NCBI GenBank assembly: GCA_029560585.1
Contig: JAKQKQ010000274.1
Coordinates: 1 to 38,164 of the forward strand
Reading direction: 5' to 3'
From: Verrucomicrobiota bacterium
Lineage (GTDB): Bacteria > Verrucomicrobiota > Verrucomicrobiia > JADLBR01
DNA: 38,164 bases
Below are positions 1 through 8,714 of this stretch, piece after piece. The first letter of the stretch is position 1. Every line of letters begins with the position of its first letter. Below the pieces are notes generated by a model. It worked only from the letters and a program-made list of their open reading frames with translations, did no database searches and was not told where the DNA came from. The position numbers and the translations under genes were made by a program.

Positions 1-564
1 CATGCCGGGATAGGTTGTGAACTCCGTGTTGTCGGAAGCGGCCATGATGCGCCAGACGTCCCGTTCGCCGCCGCGCGGATAGCTTTGAGTCGCGATGTAC
101 TCCTTTCCCCATGTGATGGCCGGAAACATCTGCATCTGGAGATGGTCCGCGCAGCACGTGTTGTACACGATGCAGTCGTAGTTGTTCCGGCAGGTCACGT
201 CACGCGGCGGATCGAGATACCTCGCCGGCCATTCGCAAAGGCAGTCGTCGCGGTTGGCGCATTCCAGCCACTGATGATGGTATTCGCAGATTCCCTGAGG
301 GCAGCAGTGGTTGGTGTTCGGGGCGTTGGCGGCCTCGCTTCCGCCGAACACGACAACCGGGTGGTTGGCCAGCACGATCGACCCGGTCAGGTCGGCGCCG
401 TAGGCGTTGGTTTCAATGTTCAACGTGTCGAACTGTTTCAGTTCGGCAAAGGTCTTGCTGCCGCCAGCCTGCATTGCTGGAATACCTGATCCTCCCAGCG
501 TCGGCGCGGTGACCGCGGTGATTGGGAGGGCAAGCAGCGGGAGGAGGGCGAGGGTAGTTCTCAT
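1..564 (-). CDS. IgGFc-binding-like secreted protein, C-terminus beyond window edge
   Basis: The first 188 codons are present and the gene runs off the left edge. The N-terminus is a typical signal peptide (MRTTLALLPLLALPITAVTA). The following sequence resembles the IgGFc-binding-type beta-rich domain (PF17517): DLTGSIVLANHPVVVFGG, then a Cys-rich insertion, then CADHLQMQMFPAITWGKEYI and DVWRIMAASDNTEF. These match the family pattern of DLTGT, then PVAVFGG, then CDHL-EQ-PP-WG, then DNT. Such domains occur in large secreted or adhesive proteins of myxobacteria and PVC bacteria; the ligand here is unknown. The domain begins almost directly after the signal peptide, so its usual N-terminal strands appear shortened. 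The frame stays open upstream to 669 but has no other start codon, so ATG at 564 is used. The ribosome site is weak (AAGAACT). The family is fairly sure; the function is not. Confidence 0.75.
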   Translation of the reverse strand, partial: MRTTLALLPLLALPITAVTAPTLGGSGIPAMQAGGSKTFAELKQFDTLNIETNAYGADLTGSIVLANHPVVVFGGSEAANAPNTNHCCPQGICEYHHQWLECANRDDCLCEWPARYLDPPRDVTCRNNYDCIVYNTCCADHLQMQMFPAITWGKEYIATQSYPRGGERDVWRIMAASDNTEFTTYPGM

Positions 565-610
565 AGTTCTTGGCTCGGTCCGGTGGCCCGAAGGCGGGTG
601 CGACTGGGGA

Positions 611-670
611 CTAGGAGCGGACGCAGGCGCGCGCTCGCGCGAATCGAATCGCCCGCCAGCGGGCTCCTAC
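611..670 (-). repeat. REP-like palindromic repeat, copy 1
   Basis: Read on the minus strand this starts GTAGGAGCCCGCTGGCGGGC, continues through GATTCGATTCGCGCGAGCGCG and ends GCTCCTAGTCCC. Copies at 19036-19085 and 33653-33709 share the outer GTAGGAGC/GCTCCTAC arms, the inner stem-loops and the central GATTCG/CGAATC. This copy is less regular near its distal arm (TGCGTCC interruption, CTAG in place of CTAC). Its first bases supply the TAG stop codon of the ferredoxin gene. It separates that gene from the IgGFc-like gene. Confidence 0.75.
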
Positions 671-897
671 AGTTTGAGGGCAGGATTCTCAGGGTGGGGC
701 GCATGGGAGGCTTCCGAGACATCGATGGCATCGAATGGGCATTCCTCAACACAGATCATGCAGCCCGTGCAGGGTTCCGGGCCGGACTTGGGGAGGGGGG
801 CTTCGCGGGGCATGGAGATGGCGTCGTGGGGGCAGAGGTCGGCGCAGATGCCACAGCCCGTGCAATGCTCTTGCGAGATCCTCCAGTGCCAGCCCAT
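667..897 (-). CDS. Small 2x[4Fe-4S] ferredoxin
   Basis: This 76-residue protein has two canonical cluster-binding motifs, C12-x2-C15-x2-C18-x3-C22-P and C43-x2-C46-x2-C49-x3-C53-P. That is the bacterial 2x[4Fe-4S] ferredoxin fold, a cytoplasmic one-electron carrier. The start follows the stop of the membrane-protein gene by only 4 bp on the same strand, so the two are probably cotranscribed and the ferredoxin may exchange electrons with a partner of that protein. The C-terminal tail after the second motif is short (DAIDVSEASHAPHPENPALKL, split here from its motif). The stop codon TAG lies inside a REP-like repeat, so the current C-terminus may reflect insertion of that element. The fold is sure; the redox partner is unknown. 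Confidence 0.9.
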   Translation of the reverse strand: MGWHWRISQEHCTGCGICADLCPHDAISMPREAPLPKSGPEPCTGCMICVEECPFDAIDVSEASHAPHPENPALKL

Positions 898-901
898 GGA
901 T

Positions 902-1531
902 TCACCGTTGGTCGGTGGTTTTCATCTGGCGGCATGCGGCGACGGCGGCCCAGATGGCGATGGCCATGAGGAGCGGGAAACAGACGTAGAAAGTCGCCTG
1001 GGACAGCTCGAGGCCCGCCGGGTCGGCGTTGGAGCGAAGATGCGTCTTGATGTAGGTCCAGAAGGGGCTCGGATGGCTCGCGAGGTATTCGCCACTCGGG
1101 GCCTCCATGATGATCGTGAATCCGAGGACATTCAGGACATTCGCGGCCCACATGAGCTGGAGGGAGCGGGTGAAATTTGGGTTGCCGCGCTGGTGCCCAT
1201 CATGGAAGAGGCGGAGGACCAAGGCGGCGGCGAACAGGACGGTGGCGATCTGGCAGAACGGGACGGCCATCTTGATGTCCGCCATGATGTCGGGATTCAG
1301 GACGAGATAGCCTATTAGCACCGTGGCGAGGAGCAGGGCATCTGCGGCGCCGATCGCGAACACCTGCCAAAGCTCGATGGACACGCGGAGGGTGAGGCGT
1401 TTCTCCAGAGCCGCGAGGTAGCGCTGCACCATGACGGCCGACGCCGACAGAATGCCGCAGAGGATCGAAACGTTGAAGAGGTTCTGGAGCGTCCATATCT
1501 CCAGCGCCTTCGCGATGTCGTGGGATGCCAT
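902..1531 (-). CDS. Five-helix integral membrane protein of unknown function
   Basis: This 209-residue protein has about five hydrophobic helices, near residues 15-42, 54-78, 85-108, 123-141 and 175-201. I do not recognise the family. The loop after helix 3 (LFHDGHQRGNPNFTRS) contains His residues and is polar. A larger loop before the last helix (about 142-174) contains EYLASHPSPFWTYIKTHLRS. There are no cysteine motifs of its own. The ferredoxin gene follows 4 bp downstream, which suggests a membrane-associated redox pair, but that is inference from context. The start has an AAAGG ribosome site about 9 nt upstream. The gene is divergent from the DUF1549 gene, with 145 bp between them that must hold both promoters. 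Confidence 0.75.
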   Translation of the reverse strand: MASHDIAKALEIWTLQNLFNVSILCGILSASAVMVQRYLAALEKRLTLRVSIELWQVFAIGAADALLLATVLIGYLVLNPDIMADIKMAVPFCQIATVLFAAALVLRLFHDGHQRGNPNFTRSLQLMWAANVLNVLGFTIIMEAPSGEYLASHPSPFWTYIKTHLRSNADPAGLELSQATFYVCFPLLMAIAIWAAVAACRQMKTTDQR

Positions 1532-1676
1532 GGCTTGGACCTTTCTCTGTCGTCGGTCGGGCGTTCATCGCCCCGAAGAGAAAGCAAATAGCGCTTGCGG
1601 TGGGCGGAGTCAATTTCCCCGGAACTTCCCCGCGGCGTCAGGGTTAGGATGGGATAGGAGAGGCGGACGAATCCGA

Positions 1677-3269
1677 ATGGCGGTTGGCATGAGAGTATCC
1701 CTGATGGCGGCGGCCATGATGACGGTCTTGGCGGTCGCGGCGGCGGCGAAGGAGCCGGTGCGGCCCTTCGAGTTGGGCCAGGTCGCGGCACCCGGCTGCA
1801 AGATCGATGAGCTGGTGTTCACCCGGCTGCGGCAACTGGGGATCCAGCCCGCCAACCTCTGTTCGGACAATGTCTTTGTGCGCCGGGTGTTCCTCGATGT
1901 CATCGGGACACTGCCGACGCCCAAGGAGGCCTCGGATTTCCTCCAGGACACCAGGCCGGATAAGAGGGCGGCGCTTATCGACCAACTGCTGGGGAGGGAG
2001 GAGTTCGCGGACTATTGGTCGCTGAAGTGGGCCGATCTGCTGCGGGTGAAGGCGGAGTTTCCGATCAACCTGTGGCCGAATGCGGTGCAGGGCTATCATC
2101 GGTGGATAAGGACGGCGATCAAGGACAACGCGCCCTATGACCAATTCGTGCGCGAGCTACTGACGGCGAGCGGCAGTAATTTCCGGAACCCCCAGGTGAA
2201 TTTCTATCGGGCCCTGCAGAGCAAGGAGCCAAAGGCCATCGCGCAGGCGGTGGCCCTGACGTTCATGGGCGAACGGGCGGATAAGTGGCCCGCCGAGCGA
2301 CTGAATGGGATGGCGGCCTTCTTCGCCCAGATCGGCTACAAGAGTACGCAGGAGTGGAAGGAGGAGGTCGTCTTTTTCGATCCGTCGAAGGTGGCGCCCG
2401 GTGCGCCGGCGGCGCGGCTCGGGACTCCGGTGTTTCCCGATGGGACGGCCGCCAAGGTTCCGCCGGATGTCGATCCGAGGGAGGTTTTCGCCGATTGGCT
2501 GGTGACGCCGAAGAATCCATGGTTCGCGCGCAACATGGTGAACAGGGCCTGGGCCTGGCTCTTCGGGCGAGGGATTATCCATGAGCCGGATGACATCCGT
2601 CCTGACAATCCGCCGAGCAATCCGGAATTGCTGGCATGGTTGGAGGGCGAACTGGTGGCGGCGAAGTTTGACATGAAGCACATCTTTCGACTGATACTCA
2701 ACTCGAGGGTATATCAGCTTTCCTCCATTCGGCCGAGCGAACGTCCGGAGGCGGAGGCCAACTTTGCGTTTTATCCGATGCGGCGGCTGGATGCCGAAGT
2801 GCTGATTGACGCGCTCTGTCAGATCACCGGAACAACGGAGGAGTATTCGAGCCCGATACCCGAGCCCTTCACGTTCATCCCGGATGGCCAGCGGTCGATC
2901 GCTCTGGCGGACGGCAGCGTGACGAGCCCGTTCCTCGAGATGTTCGGTCGGCCCTCCCGCGACACGGGCGTTGAATCGGAGCGGAACAATCGGCCGACGG
3001 CGGCGCAGGGACTGCACCTGCTGAACTCCTCGCACGTCCGGCAAAAGATCGAGCGGGGGGAGAAGCTTCGGAATCTCATCTGGTCGAGCGGCAGCCCGGA
3101 GGAGGCGGTGACCAGGGTTTACATGGCGATCCTGTCGCGGCAGCCGACCGCGCAGGAAATGCGTGGCGTTCGGGAGTATTTTGAGTCGGGCAAGGTATCC
3201 CGGCAGGAGGCCTATGTGGACTTGGCCTGGGCGCTGATCAACAGCGCCGAGTTCCTGTTCAGGCACTGA
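1677..3269 (+). CDS. DUF1549/DUF1553 secreted protein
   Basis: This 530-residue exported protein begins with a signal peptide (about residues 1-27, ending AVAAAAK). DUF1549 covers roughly residues 35-240, with the hallmark VRRVFLDVIGTLPTPKEA. DUF1553 follows, with NPWFARNMVNRAWAWLFGRG, DDIRPDNPPSNPELLAWL and a C-terminal VYMAILSRQPTAQEM. These proteins are abundant in Planctomycetes and Verrucomicrobia, are nearly always followed by a DUF1501 gene, and are thought to act at the cell surface on complex substrates; no reaction is established. The protein is short for the family and lacks the N-terminal cytochrome c domain often fused to it. ATG 1677 was chosen because the frame upstream overlaps the divergent gene and has no secretion signal; AGGAG lies about 15 nt before it. 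ATG 1689 is a close alternative. Confidence 0.9.
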   Translation: MAVGMRVSLMAAAMMTVLAVAAAAKEPVRPFELGQVAAPGCKIDELVFTRLRQLGIQPANLCSDNVFVRRVFLDVIGTLPTPKEASDFLQDTRPDKRAALIDQLLGREEFADYWSLKWADLLRVKAEFPINLWPNAVQGYHRWIRTAIKDNAPYDQFVRELLTASGSNFRNPQVNFYRALQSKEPKAIAQAVALTFMGERADKWPAERLNGMAAFFAQIGYKSTQEWKEEVVFFDPSKVAPGAPAARLGTPVFPDGTAAKVPPDVDPREVFADWLVTPKNPWFARNMVNRAWAWLFGRGIIHEPDDIRPDNPPSNPELLAWLEGELVAAKFDMKHIFRLILNSRVYQLSSIRPSERPEAEANFAFYPMRRLDAEVLIDALCQITGTTEEYSSPIPEPFTFIPDGQRSIALADGSVTSPFLEMFGRPSRDTGVESERNNRPTAAQGLHLLNSSHVRQKIERGEKLRNLIWSSGSPEEAVTRVYMAILSRQPTAQEMRGVREYFESGKVSRQEAYVDLAWALINSAEFLFRH

Positions 3270-3303
3270 GGTGGCGGGTCGGGAAGAGTGGAAGGATGGG
3301 CAT

Positions 3304-4671
3304 ATGACCGCGGGTGATGCGAATGTAGGGCACGGCATCCAGATGCCGGAAGGCGGCGGGCTGATTTCTCGTCGGGGACTCTTGCGCGGCGGCGCGTGCG
3401 CCGCCGCGGGATGGCTGCTGGGCGGACCATCGGGCTATGGCGCGGTGGTGCCGAGCCGGCCGGCGAAGGCGAAGGCCGTGATCCAGATCTGGCTCTGGGG
3501 CGGAATGGCGCATTTGGACACCTTCGATCCGAAGCCGGACGCGGGCTACGATTACTGCGGGCAACTGGCCAAGGCGATCCCAACCAACGTGGATGGGATA
3601 CAGATCGGCGAGATGCTGCCGGAGTTGGCCAAGCAGGCGGACAAGTACTCGATCATCCGGAGCATGACGCATGGCGTCGACGCGCACGAGACCGCCACGT
3701 ACATGGTCCAGACGGGTAGGGCAGCCGGCGACCGGATCGTCTACCCGTGCGTGGGGGCGGTGGTGTCACTGTTCAAGGGGTACGATGCGGGCTACAATGG
3801 GCTGATCCCGCCGTACGTGATCTTGACGGAGCCGCTGGGGCGTTTTTCCGAGACGGGTTTTCTGGGTTCCAAATACAAGCCCTTTTCCACGGGCGGGGAT
3901 CCCGGCCAAAGGCGGTTCATGGTGGAGGGCGTCGTGGCCGAGGGCATCTCGGACGAGCGACAGCGCGGGAGGCGGGAACTGCTGGACAAGCTGGGGACGC
4001 TGGCGACGGCGGCGCAGGGTGATCCGCAGGTCGGGGCGCTGAAGAAAGCGCAGGAGGACGCGTACGATCTGATCATGGGCAATGGCGCGAAGGTGTTCGA
4101 CCTTTCGCAGGAGAAGGATGATCTGCGGGAGCGCTACGGGCGGAACACCTTCGGGCAGTCGTGCCTGATGGCGCGCCGCCTGGTTGAGCAGGGCGTGCGT
4201 TTCGTGACGATCAACTACAAGGGATGGGACACGCACAAGCAGCATTTCCAGATCATGCGGCGGAAGCTGCCCGAGTTCGACAAGGGGCTGGCGTCGCTCT
4301 TGGCGGATCTCTCGGGTCGGGGATTGCTGGAGAGCACGCTCATCTGGTGCTGCGGCGAATTTGGCAGGACGCCGAAGGTGCAGTGGGAACCTCCCTGGAA
4401 TGGTGGGCGGGGGCACTATGGTGAGGTCTTTTCGGCGGTCGTGGCGGGCGGCGGATTTCGGGGCGGTTGTGTCGTGGGCTCATCGGACGCGAAAGGGGAG
4501 GCCGTCAAGGAGCGGCCGGTGCATCCGGTGGACATGATCGGAAGCATGTACCAGCTATTGGGCATCGATCCGGACGCGACGTTGCAGCATCCCCAGGGTT
4601 TCGCGGTGCGGCTACTGCCCTCGGCGAAGGATGGGTTCAAGTCGGGCGGCAAACTGCGGGAGATCATGTAG
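3304..4671 (+). CDS. DUF1501 sulfatase-like Tat-exported protein
   Basis: This 455-residue protein has a twin-arginine signal (SRRGLLRGG followed by an Ala/Gly-rich stretch), so it should be exported folded. The DUF1501 family has an alkaline-phosphatase/sulfatase-like fold. Hallmarks are QIWLWGGMAHLDTFDPKP near the N-terminus, NYKGWDTH in the middle and CCGEFGRTPKVQW with GGRGHY near the C-terminus. It follows the DUF1549/1553 gene by 34 bp, the standard pairing in PVC genomes, and is probably cotranscribed with it and the next gene. GTG at 3271 would add 11 residues, but ATG 3304 has a good ribosome site (GGAAGG, 8 nt spacing) and places the Tat motif at a normal distance. The substrate is unknown. 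Confidence 0.9.
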   Translation: MTAGDANVGHGIQMPEGGGLISRRGLLRGGACAAAGWLLGGPSGYGAVVPSRPAKAKAVIQIWLWGGMAHLDTFDPKPDAGYDYCGQLAKAIPTNVDGIQIGEMLPELAKQADKYSIIRSMTHGVDAHETATYMVQTGRAAGDRIVYPCVGAVVSLFKGYDAGYNGLIPPYVILTEPLGRFSETGFLGSKYKPFSTGGDPGQRRFMVEGVVAEGISDERQRGRRELLDKLGTLATAAQGDPQVGALKKAQEDAYDLIMGNGAKVFDLSQEKDDLRERYGRNTFGQSCLMARRLVEQGVRFVTINYKGWDTHKQHFQIMRRKLPEFDKGLASLLADLSGRGLLESTLIWCCGEFGRTPKVQWEPPWNGGRGHYGEVFSAVVAGGGFRGGCVVGSSDAKGEAVKERPVHPVDMIGSMYQLLGIDPDATLQHPQGFAVRLLPSAKDGFKSGGKLREIM

Positions 4672-4685
4672 GTAGGGAGGCAACG

Positions 4686-6986
4686 ATGGGCGTGATCCGA
4701 AGGCAGATGGCGATGGGGTTCCTGGTTTGCGCTGCGGCGACGCAAGCTGCGTTTGGCCAGAGGCCCCAGCTCGGCCCGAGGGACCCGCACATCGGCTACA
4801 TTTATCCTGCTGGGGGGCAATCCGGATCCTCGGTGCAGGTTTTGATCAGCGGGCAGTTTCTGGAGGGGGCGGACGACATCCACGTTTCGGGGGACGGCAT
4901 CAAGGCGTCGATCGTCAAGTACCATAAGTTCTTTCAGCAGGGGGACATCCCCCGAATCCGGAACGCGATCGAGCGGGCACAACAGGTCCTCGAGAAAAAG
5001 TTGGGAAGGAAACCGGATGCGGAATTGAGGCGCGGTGGCCGTCTCGTGGGCAAGGATGCCGCGCTCGTCATGAAAGAGGCCGGTGTCACCGAGGACGATT
5101 TCGAGCACATCGAGGAGTTCCTTAGACTCCAGAGCAACAAGAAGCGACAGCTCAACCCGCAGTTACTGGAGGACGTGACCGTCAGGTTGGAGATCTTGCC
5201 GGACGCGGTGCCCGGGGACCGGAGCGTGCGAGTGATGACGCCATTCGGGCTATCGAATCCGCTGTGCTTCCAGGTCGGCGCGTGGGCCGAGTGCCGCGAG
5301 ACGGAACCCAACGACAAGGAGCCCGATCGGGCGATCGGGGCGGCGCGCCCGGTCGTGGTGAACGGCCAGATTCTGCCAGGGGACGTGGACCGGTTCAGTT
5401 TCAGGGCGACCAAGGGCACGAAACTGGTGATCGCGGCGCGGGCGCGGGGATTGATACCCTATCTTGCGGATGCGGTGCCGGGCTGGTTCCAGGCCGCGCT
5501 GACCCTGTACGATGGCCGAGGGACGGAGGTGGCCTTCGATGACGATTTCGGGTGCAGCGTGGATCCGGTCGTGCACTGCGAGATACCGGGGGACGGGGAG
5601 TACATTCTGGAGATCAAGGACGCGCTGTACCGCGGGCGAGAGGATTTCGTTTACCGGATCGCGATCGGCGAGGTGCCGTTCGTGACCAGCATATTTCCGA
5701 GTGGTGGCCGGGCGGGGGAAATTGGCCCGGTCGCGGCCTCGGGTTGGAATCTGGCCGAGGCCAAGTTTACGCCCAAGGTCCGCGGCGGCACGGGCATACG
5801 CGAGGTGGAGATGCCGGGGACGGGCGCGGGCTGGAATCAGTTGCCCTTTGCGGTGGACACTTTGCCGGAAAGCGTCGAGGCGGAGCCCAACAGCAGCATC
5901 GAGACAGCCCAGCGGGTGACGCCGCCGGTCATCGTCAACGGGCGCATCGGGGCGCCCGGAGACTGGGACGTGTTCCGGATCGATGGGCGGGCCGGATCAG
6001 AATTGATCGCCGAGGTGTTTGCGCGGCGCCTGAACTCACCTCTGGATTCGGTGCTGAAGTTGCTCGCGACCAATGGCCGGGAGATGGCGAGCAACGATGA
6101 CAATCAGGATAAGGCTTGCGGGCTGGAGACGCACCACGCGGACTCGCGTTTGAGCATCCGGTTCCCGGCCAGCGGGACCTATTATCTGCGTCTTGGCGAC
6201 ACGCAGCGGCATGGTGGGGACGACTACGGGTATCGCTTGCGCATCGCATCGCCGCAGCCTGATTTTGATTTGCGGGTGGTGCCCTCCAGCGTCAATGGCC
6301 GTGCGGGCGCGAGCATTCCGATCACGGTGTATGCGTTGCGGCGCGACGGCTTTGCCGGAGATATCGATCTCTCGCTCAAGGATACGCCGCCGGGCTTCAG
6401 GCTGAGCGGCGGGAAGATTCCCGGCAATGAGGAGAAACTGCGGCTGACCCTGACGATGCCGGATTCGGCCACAGCGGGGCCGGTGCGTCTGGCGATGGAA
6501 GGGCGCGCCACGATCCGGGGCCGCGAGGTCGTGAGGGCGGCGGTGCCGGCCGAAGACATGATGCAGGCCTTCGCGTATCGTCACCTTGTGCCAGCGGAGG
6601 ACTGGTATGCCGTGGTGACGACTGGAGGGGGACGGTTCACACCGCCGGCGCTGAAGGTGGCGGTTGGAAATCTCGTGCGGGTCCGCACCGGGGCGGTGAC
6701 GCGGATTCCGCTGCCGGGCTTGGGTGGGCCCATGATGGACCAGGTGAGATTGGAACTGAGCGAGCCGCCGGAGGGACTCGCCATCGAGAGGGTATCGCGC
6801 GAGGGAGGGGGCGTGCAGTTGTTGCTGAAGGCCGATCCCAAGACGGCCAAGCCGGGGCTCAAGGGCAACCTGATCGTGGAAGGTTACTTCGAGCGATCAT
6901 TCTCGCGGCCGGGTGCCACGGGCAACACCGTTCGCATCCCGATCGGGACGCTTCCGGCCATTCCATTTGAGATCGTGTCGATGTAG
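4686..6986 (+). CDS. Secreted protein with two PPC domains
   Basis: This 766-residue protein has a signal peptide (MGVIRRQMAMGFLVCAAATQ, then AAFG). An IPT/TIG-like start follows (IGYIYPAGGQSGSSVQVLISG). Two bacterial pre-peptidase C-terminal (PPC) beta-sandwich domains are visible. One starts at about ETEPNDKEPDRA, with ILPGDVDRFSF. The second starts at VEAEPNSSIETAQ, with GDWDVFRIDG and a final GTYYLRLGD. PPC domains assist secretion or surface binding and are common as the third member of DUF1549-DUF1501 loci. No protease domain is present. GGGAGG lies 5 nt before ATG 4686, 14 bp after the DUF1501 stop. A longer in-frame extension overlapping DUF1501 was rejected. It probably acts with the two upstream proteins at the cell surface. 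Confidence 0.85.
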   Translation: MGVIRRQMAMGFLVCAAATQAAFGQRPQLGPRDPHIGYIYPAGGQSGSSVQVLISGQFLEGADDIHVSGDGIKASIVKYHKFFQQGDIPRIRNAIERAQQVLEKKLGRKPDAELRRGGRLVGKDAALVMKEAGVTEDDFEHIEEFLRLQSNKKRQLNPQLLEDVTVRLEILPDAVPGDRSVRVMTPFGLSNPLCFQVGAWAECRETEPNDKEPDRAIGAARPVVVNGQILPGDVDRFSFRATKGTKLVIAARARGLIPYLADAVPGWFQAALTLYDGRGTEVAFDDDFGCSVDPVVHCEIPGDGEYILEIKDALYRGREDFVYRIAIGEVPFVTSIFPSGGRAGEIGPVAASGWNLAEAKFTPKVRGGTGIREVEMPGTGAGWNQLPFAVDTLPESVEAEPNSSIETAQRVTPPVIVNGRIGAPGDWDVFRIDGRAGSELIAEVFARRLNSPLDSVLKLLATNGREMASNDDNQDKACGLETHHADSRLSIRFPASGTYYLRLGDTQRHGGDDYGYRLRIASPQPDFDLRVVPSSVNGRAGASIPITVYALRRDGFAGDIDLSLKDTPPGFRLSGGKIPGNEEKLRLTLTMPDSATAGPVRLAMEGRATIRGREVVRAAVPAEDMMQAFAYRHLVPAEDWYAVVTTGGGRFTPPALKVAVGNLVRVRTGAVTRIPLPGLGGPMMDQVRLELSEPPEGLAIERVSREGGGVQLLLKADPKTAKPGLKGNLIVEGYFERSFSRPGATGNTVRIPIGTLPAIPFEIVSM

Positions 6987-6994
6987 GCAGACCG

Positions 6995-7642
6995 CTATTG
7001 CGCGGGCTTGACGACGCCGGTCTGCAACACGAGTTTCCCATTGCGGAAGATCGCCGGGGCCGTGAAATCAAAGGTGCCTGGCCCGCGGTATCTCGCTCGG
7101 ACATTGAGCAGGAGTTCGCCCGTGGGCGACCATCCGTCCGCGGTGGTCCAGCTGCGGATCAGCCCGTTTGCGTTGGCTTCCTTCACGCGATCTTCGATCT
7201 CTGCAAGGGCGACGCCCAGCCAGCGTTGGCCGAGCGCATCGTCCGCGCGCTTTATCGCGGCACCGTCCGGGAGGGAAAACACCCACAGGTAATCGCCCTG
7301 ATTGCCCCGGCGATTGTTCACCGCCACGTGGCGCCCATCGGGGCTCCAGTGGGCCGTGATCAAGTAACCCATCGTGGGCGCCCGCGCGACGACCTTGTCC
7401 CCTTGTGAGATCTCCAGGGTGAAAACGTCAAGCGGGTCGTCAGTGTTCGGCATGGCCATTGGGACGATGCGCACCGACGAACTCCCGTCTGGAGAGGCGA
7501 TGCGGGCGGGCGGTCCAGCGGGGGCAGGTTCAGGCTGCTGGGCACTTTCCGTTTGAATTGGGCATGCCAAGAGAAGGCCGCAGCAGACAGACATTGAAGC
7601 GATCAGTTGGCTTGGGCCACGCGCGCGCAGATAGTCATCCAT
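6995..7642 (-). CDS. Exported propeller-repeat-like protein, probable lipoprotein
   Basis: This 215-residue protein has an N-terminal hydrophobic segment ending in LLLACPIQ, a lipobox-like LLAC, so it is probably a lipoprotein. The body contains two TolB/WD40-like motifs, with HWSPDGRHVAVNNRRGNQGDYLWVFSL (split here: HWSPDGRHVAVNN / GDYLWVF) and TTADGWSPTGELLLNV. The SPDG turn is typical of PD40 beta-propeller blades, but the protein is too short for a complete propeller. It converges on the PPC-protein gene with 8 bp between the stops. It shares a 185 bp divergent upstream region with the LysM gene. Function is unknown. Confidence 0.7.
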   Translation of the reverse strand: MDDYLRARGPSQLIASMSVCCGLLLACPIQTESAQQPEPAPAGPPARIASPDGSSSVRIVPMAMPNTDDPLDVFTLEISQGDKVVARAPTMGYLITAHWSPDGRHVAVNNRRGNQGDYLWVFSLPDGAAIKRADDALGQRWLGVALAEIEDRVKEANANGLIRSWTTADGWSPTGELLLNVRARYRGPGTFDFTAPAIFRNGKLVLQTGVVKPAQ

Positions 7643-7827
7643 GTTCCGTGTCTCCTCCCAGGAACCGAGGCCACCGTCTCTGTCATGCTCAGCGACGGAG
7701 AAACCTCAGAGTGCAGAGGAAGCTATCACCTCGTGCTATCGTGGGCAAGCACGGGGACCATTCCGTGTGGCCGGGGGCACCCCAAAATTCGCTTGGGAAG
7801 TTGCGGGGAGCGGTCTAGAATAGCTGC

Positions 7828-8706
7828 ATGATGAGGAAAGAATATCTCGTGGTGCCGGCGGCGCTTTCGGTCGCGATGCTCGTATTTTGGACCGGCTGCG
7901 CATCCAAAGAGCAGCCCCAGGCCGCCGGTGACGGCGGGACGAACCTCGCCTACATGGCTGAGGGAACGCCGACGGTGACCTCCACTCGCGGTGCCGAGCC
8001 CAGTGCCACTGCGGCGGGGCTGCCTTCGGCGGCGCCACGCACCGCGCCCCAGGATTCTTTCCAATATACGGTGCAGCCCGGCGATTCCCTATGGAAGATA
8101 GCCAACAAGCATGGCACATCCGTTTCCCTGATTCAGAAGATGAACAACATGCCCTCTGACAAGATCACGATCCGTGTCGGGGACAAGATTATGATCCCGG
8201 GCAAGGCCGATGCCGATCGGCTTCGCCAGCAGGCCCCAGCCGCCTCGGGGACTGGCGCGGCCACTTCCGTCCCGACGGTAACGGTACCCACGACAACGGC
8301 GACGCGTGCCGCCACGCCTTCGGTGGCCACGACCCGGACCACGCTCCCATCCGCGACGCTATCGCCGGCGCCAACGGTTACGACGCCGGCACCGACCGCG
8401 ACCGCGCCAGCGGCGACCGCTGGGTCGGCCTCGTGGTTGCCGCCGTCCTACCGGACTCCCCAGGCAGGTGCTGCCACGACGCCCGGCGTCTCCACCACGA
8501 CCCCCAGCCTGACTATTGCACCGGGGTCCGCGACCCTCTCGCCTGGAGCGGTGAAGACCAACGCGACGTCGGCACCGCCGGCTTCCCTGACGTTGCCTCC
8601 TGCGACGATCAACACGCCGGTTGGAGGCATGACCATCCAGGCAGTTGGACCTTCCGGCGCCGCGCCAGCACCCGCGCAGCCGGCCGCGCCCGCCCCAAAT
8701 CCCTAA
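7828..8706 (+). CDS. LysM-domain lipoprotein with Thr/Pro/Ala-rich tail
   Basis: This 292-residue protein starts with a lipoprotein signal (lipobox WTGC, Cys24). One LysM domain follows at about residues 76-122 (YTVQPGDSLWKIANKHGTS, then GDKIMIPG). LysM binds the glycan of peptidoglycan, so the protein is probably an envelope lipoprotein attached to murein. The remaining 170 residues are low-complexity Ala/Thr/Pro/Ser sequence without visible domains, probably an extended linker through the periplasm or on the surface. No catalytic domain such as NlpD/LytM is present. The gene ends 8 bp before the convergent GHL10 gene. The domain is sure; the role is general. Confidence 0.85.
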   Translation: MMRKEYLVVPAALSVAMLVFWTGCASKEQPQAAGDGGTNLAYMAEGTPTVTSTRGAEPSATAAGLPSAAPRTAPQDSFQYTVQPGDSLWKIANKHGTSVSLIQKMNNMPSDKITIRVGDKIMIPGKADADRLRQQAPAASGTGAATSVPTVTVPTTTATRAATPSVATTRTTLPSATLSPAPTVTTPAPTATAPAATAGSASWLPPSYRTPQAGAATTPGVSTTTPSLTIAPGSATLSPGAVKTNATSAPPASLTLPPATINTPVGGMTIQAVGPSGAAPAPAQPAAPAPNP

Positions 8707-8714
8707 GGGGCGTT

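Noticed and set aside
1431-1676. Longer N-terminus of the DUF1549 protein from an upstream start
   Set aside because: It would overlap the divergent membrane-protein gene, has no secretion signal and reads like non-coding sequence; the signal peptide starts at 1677.
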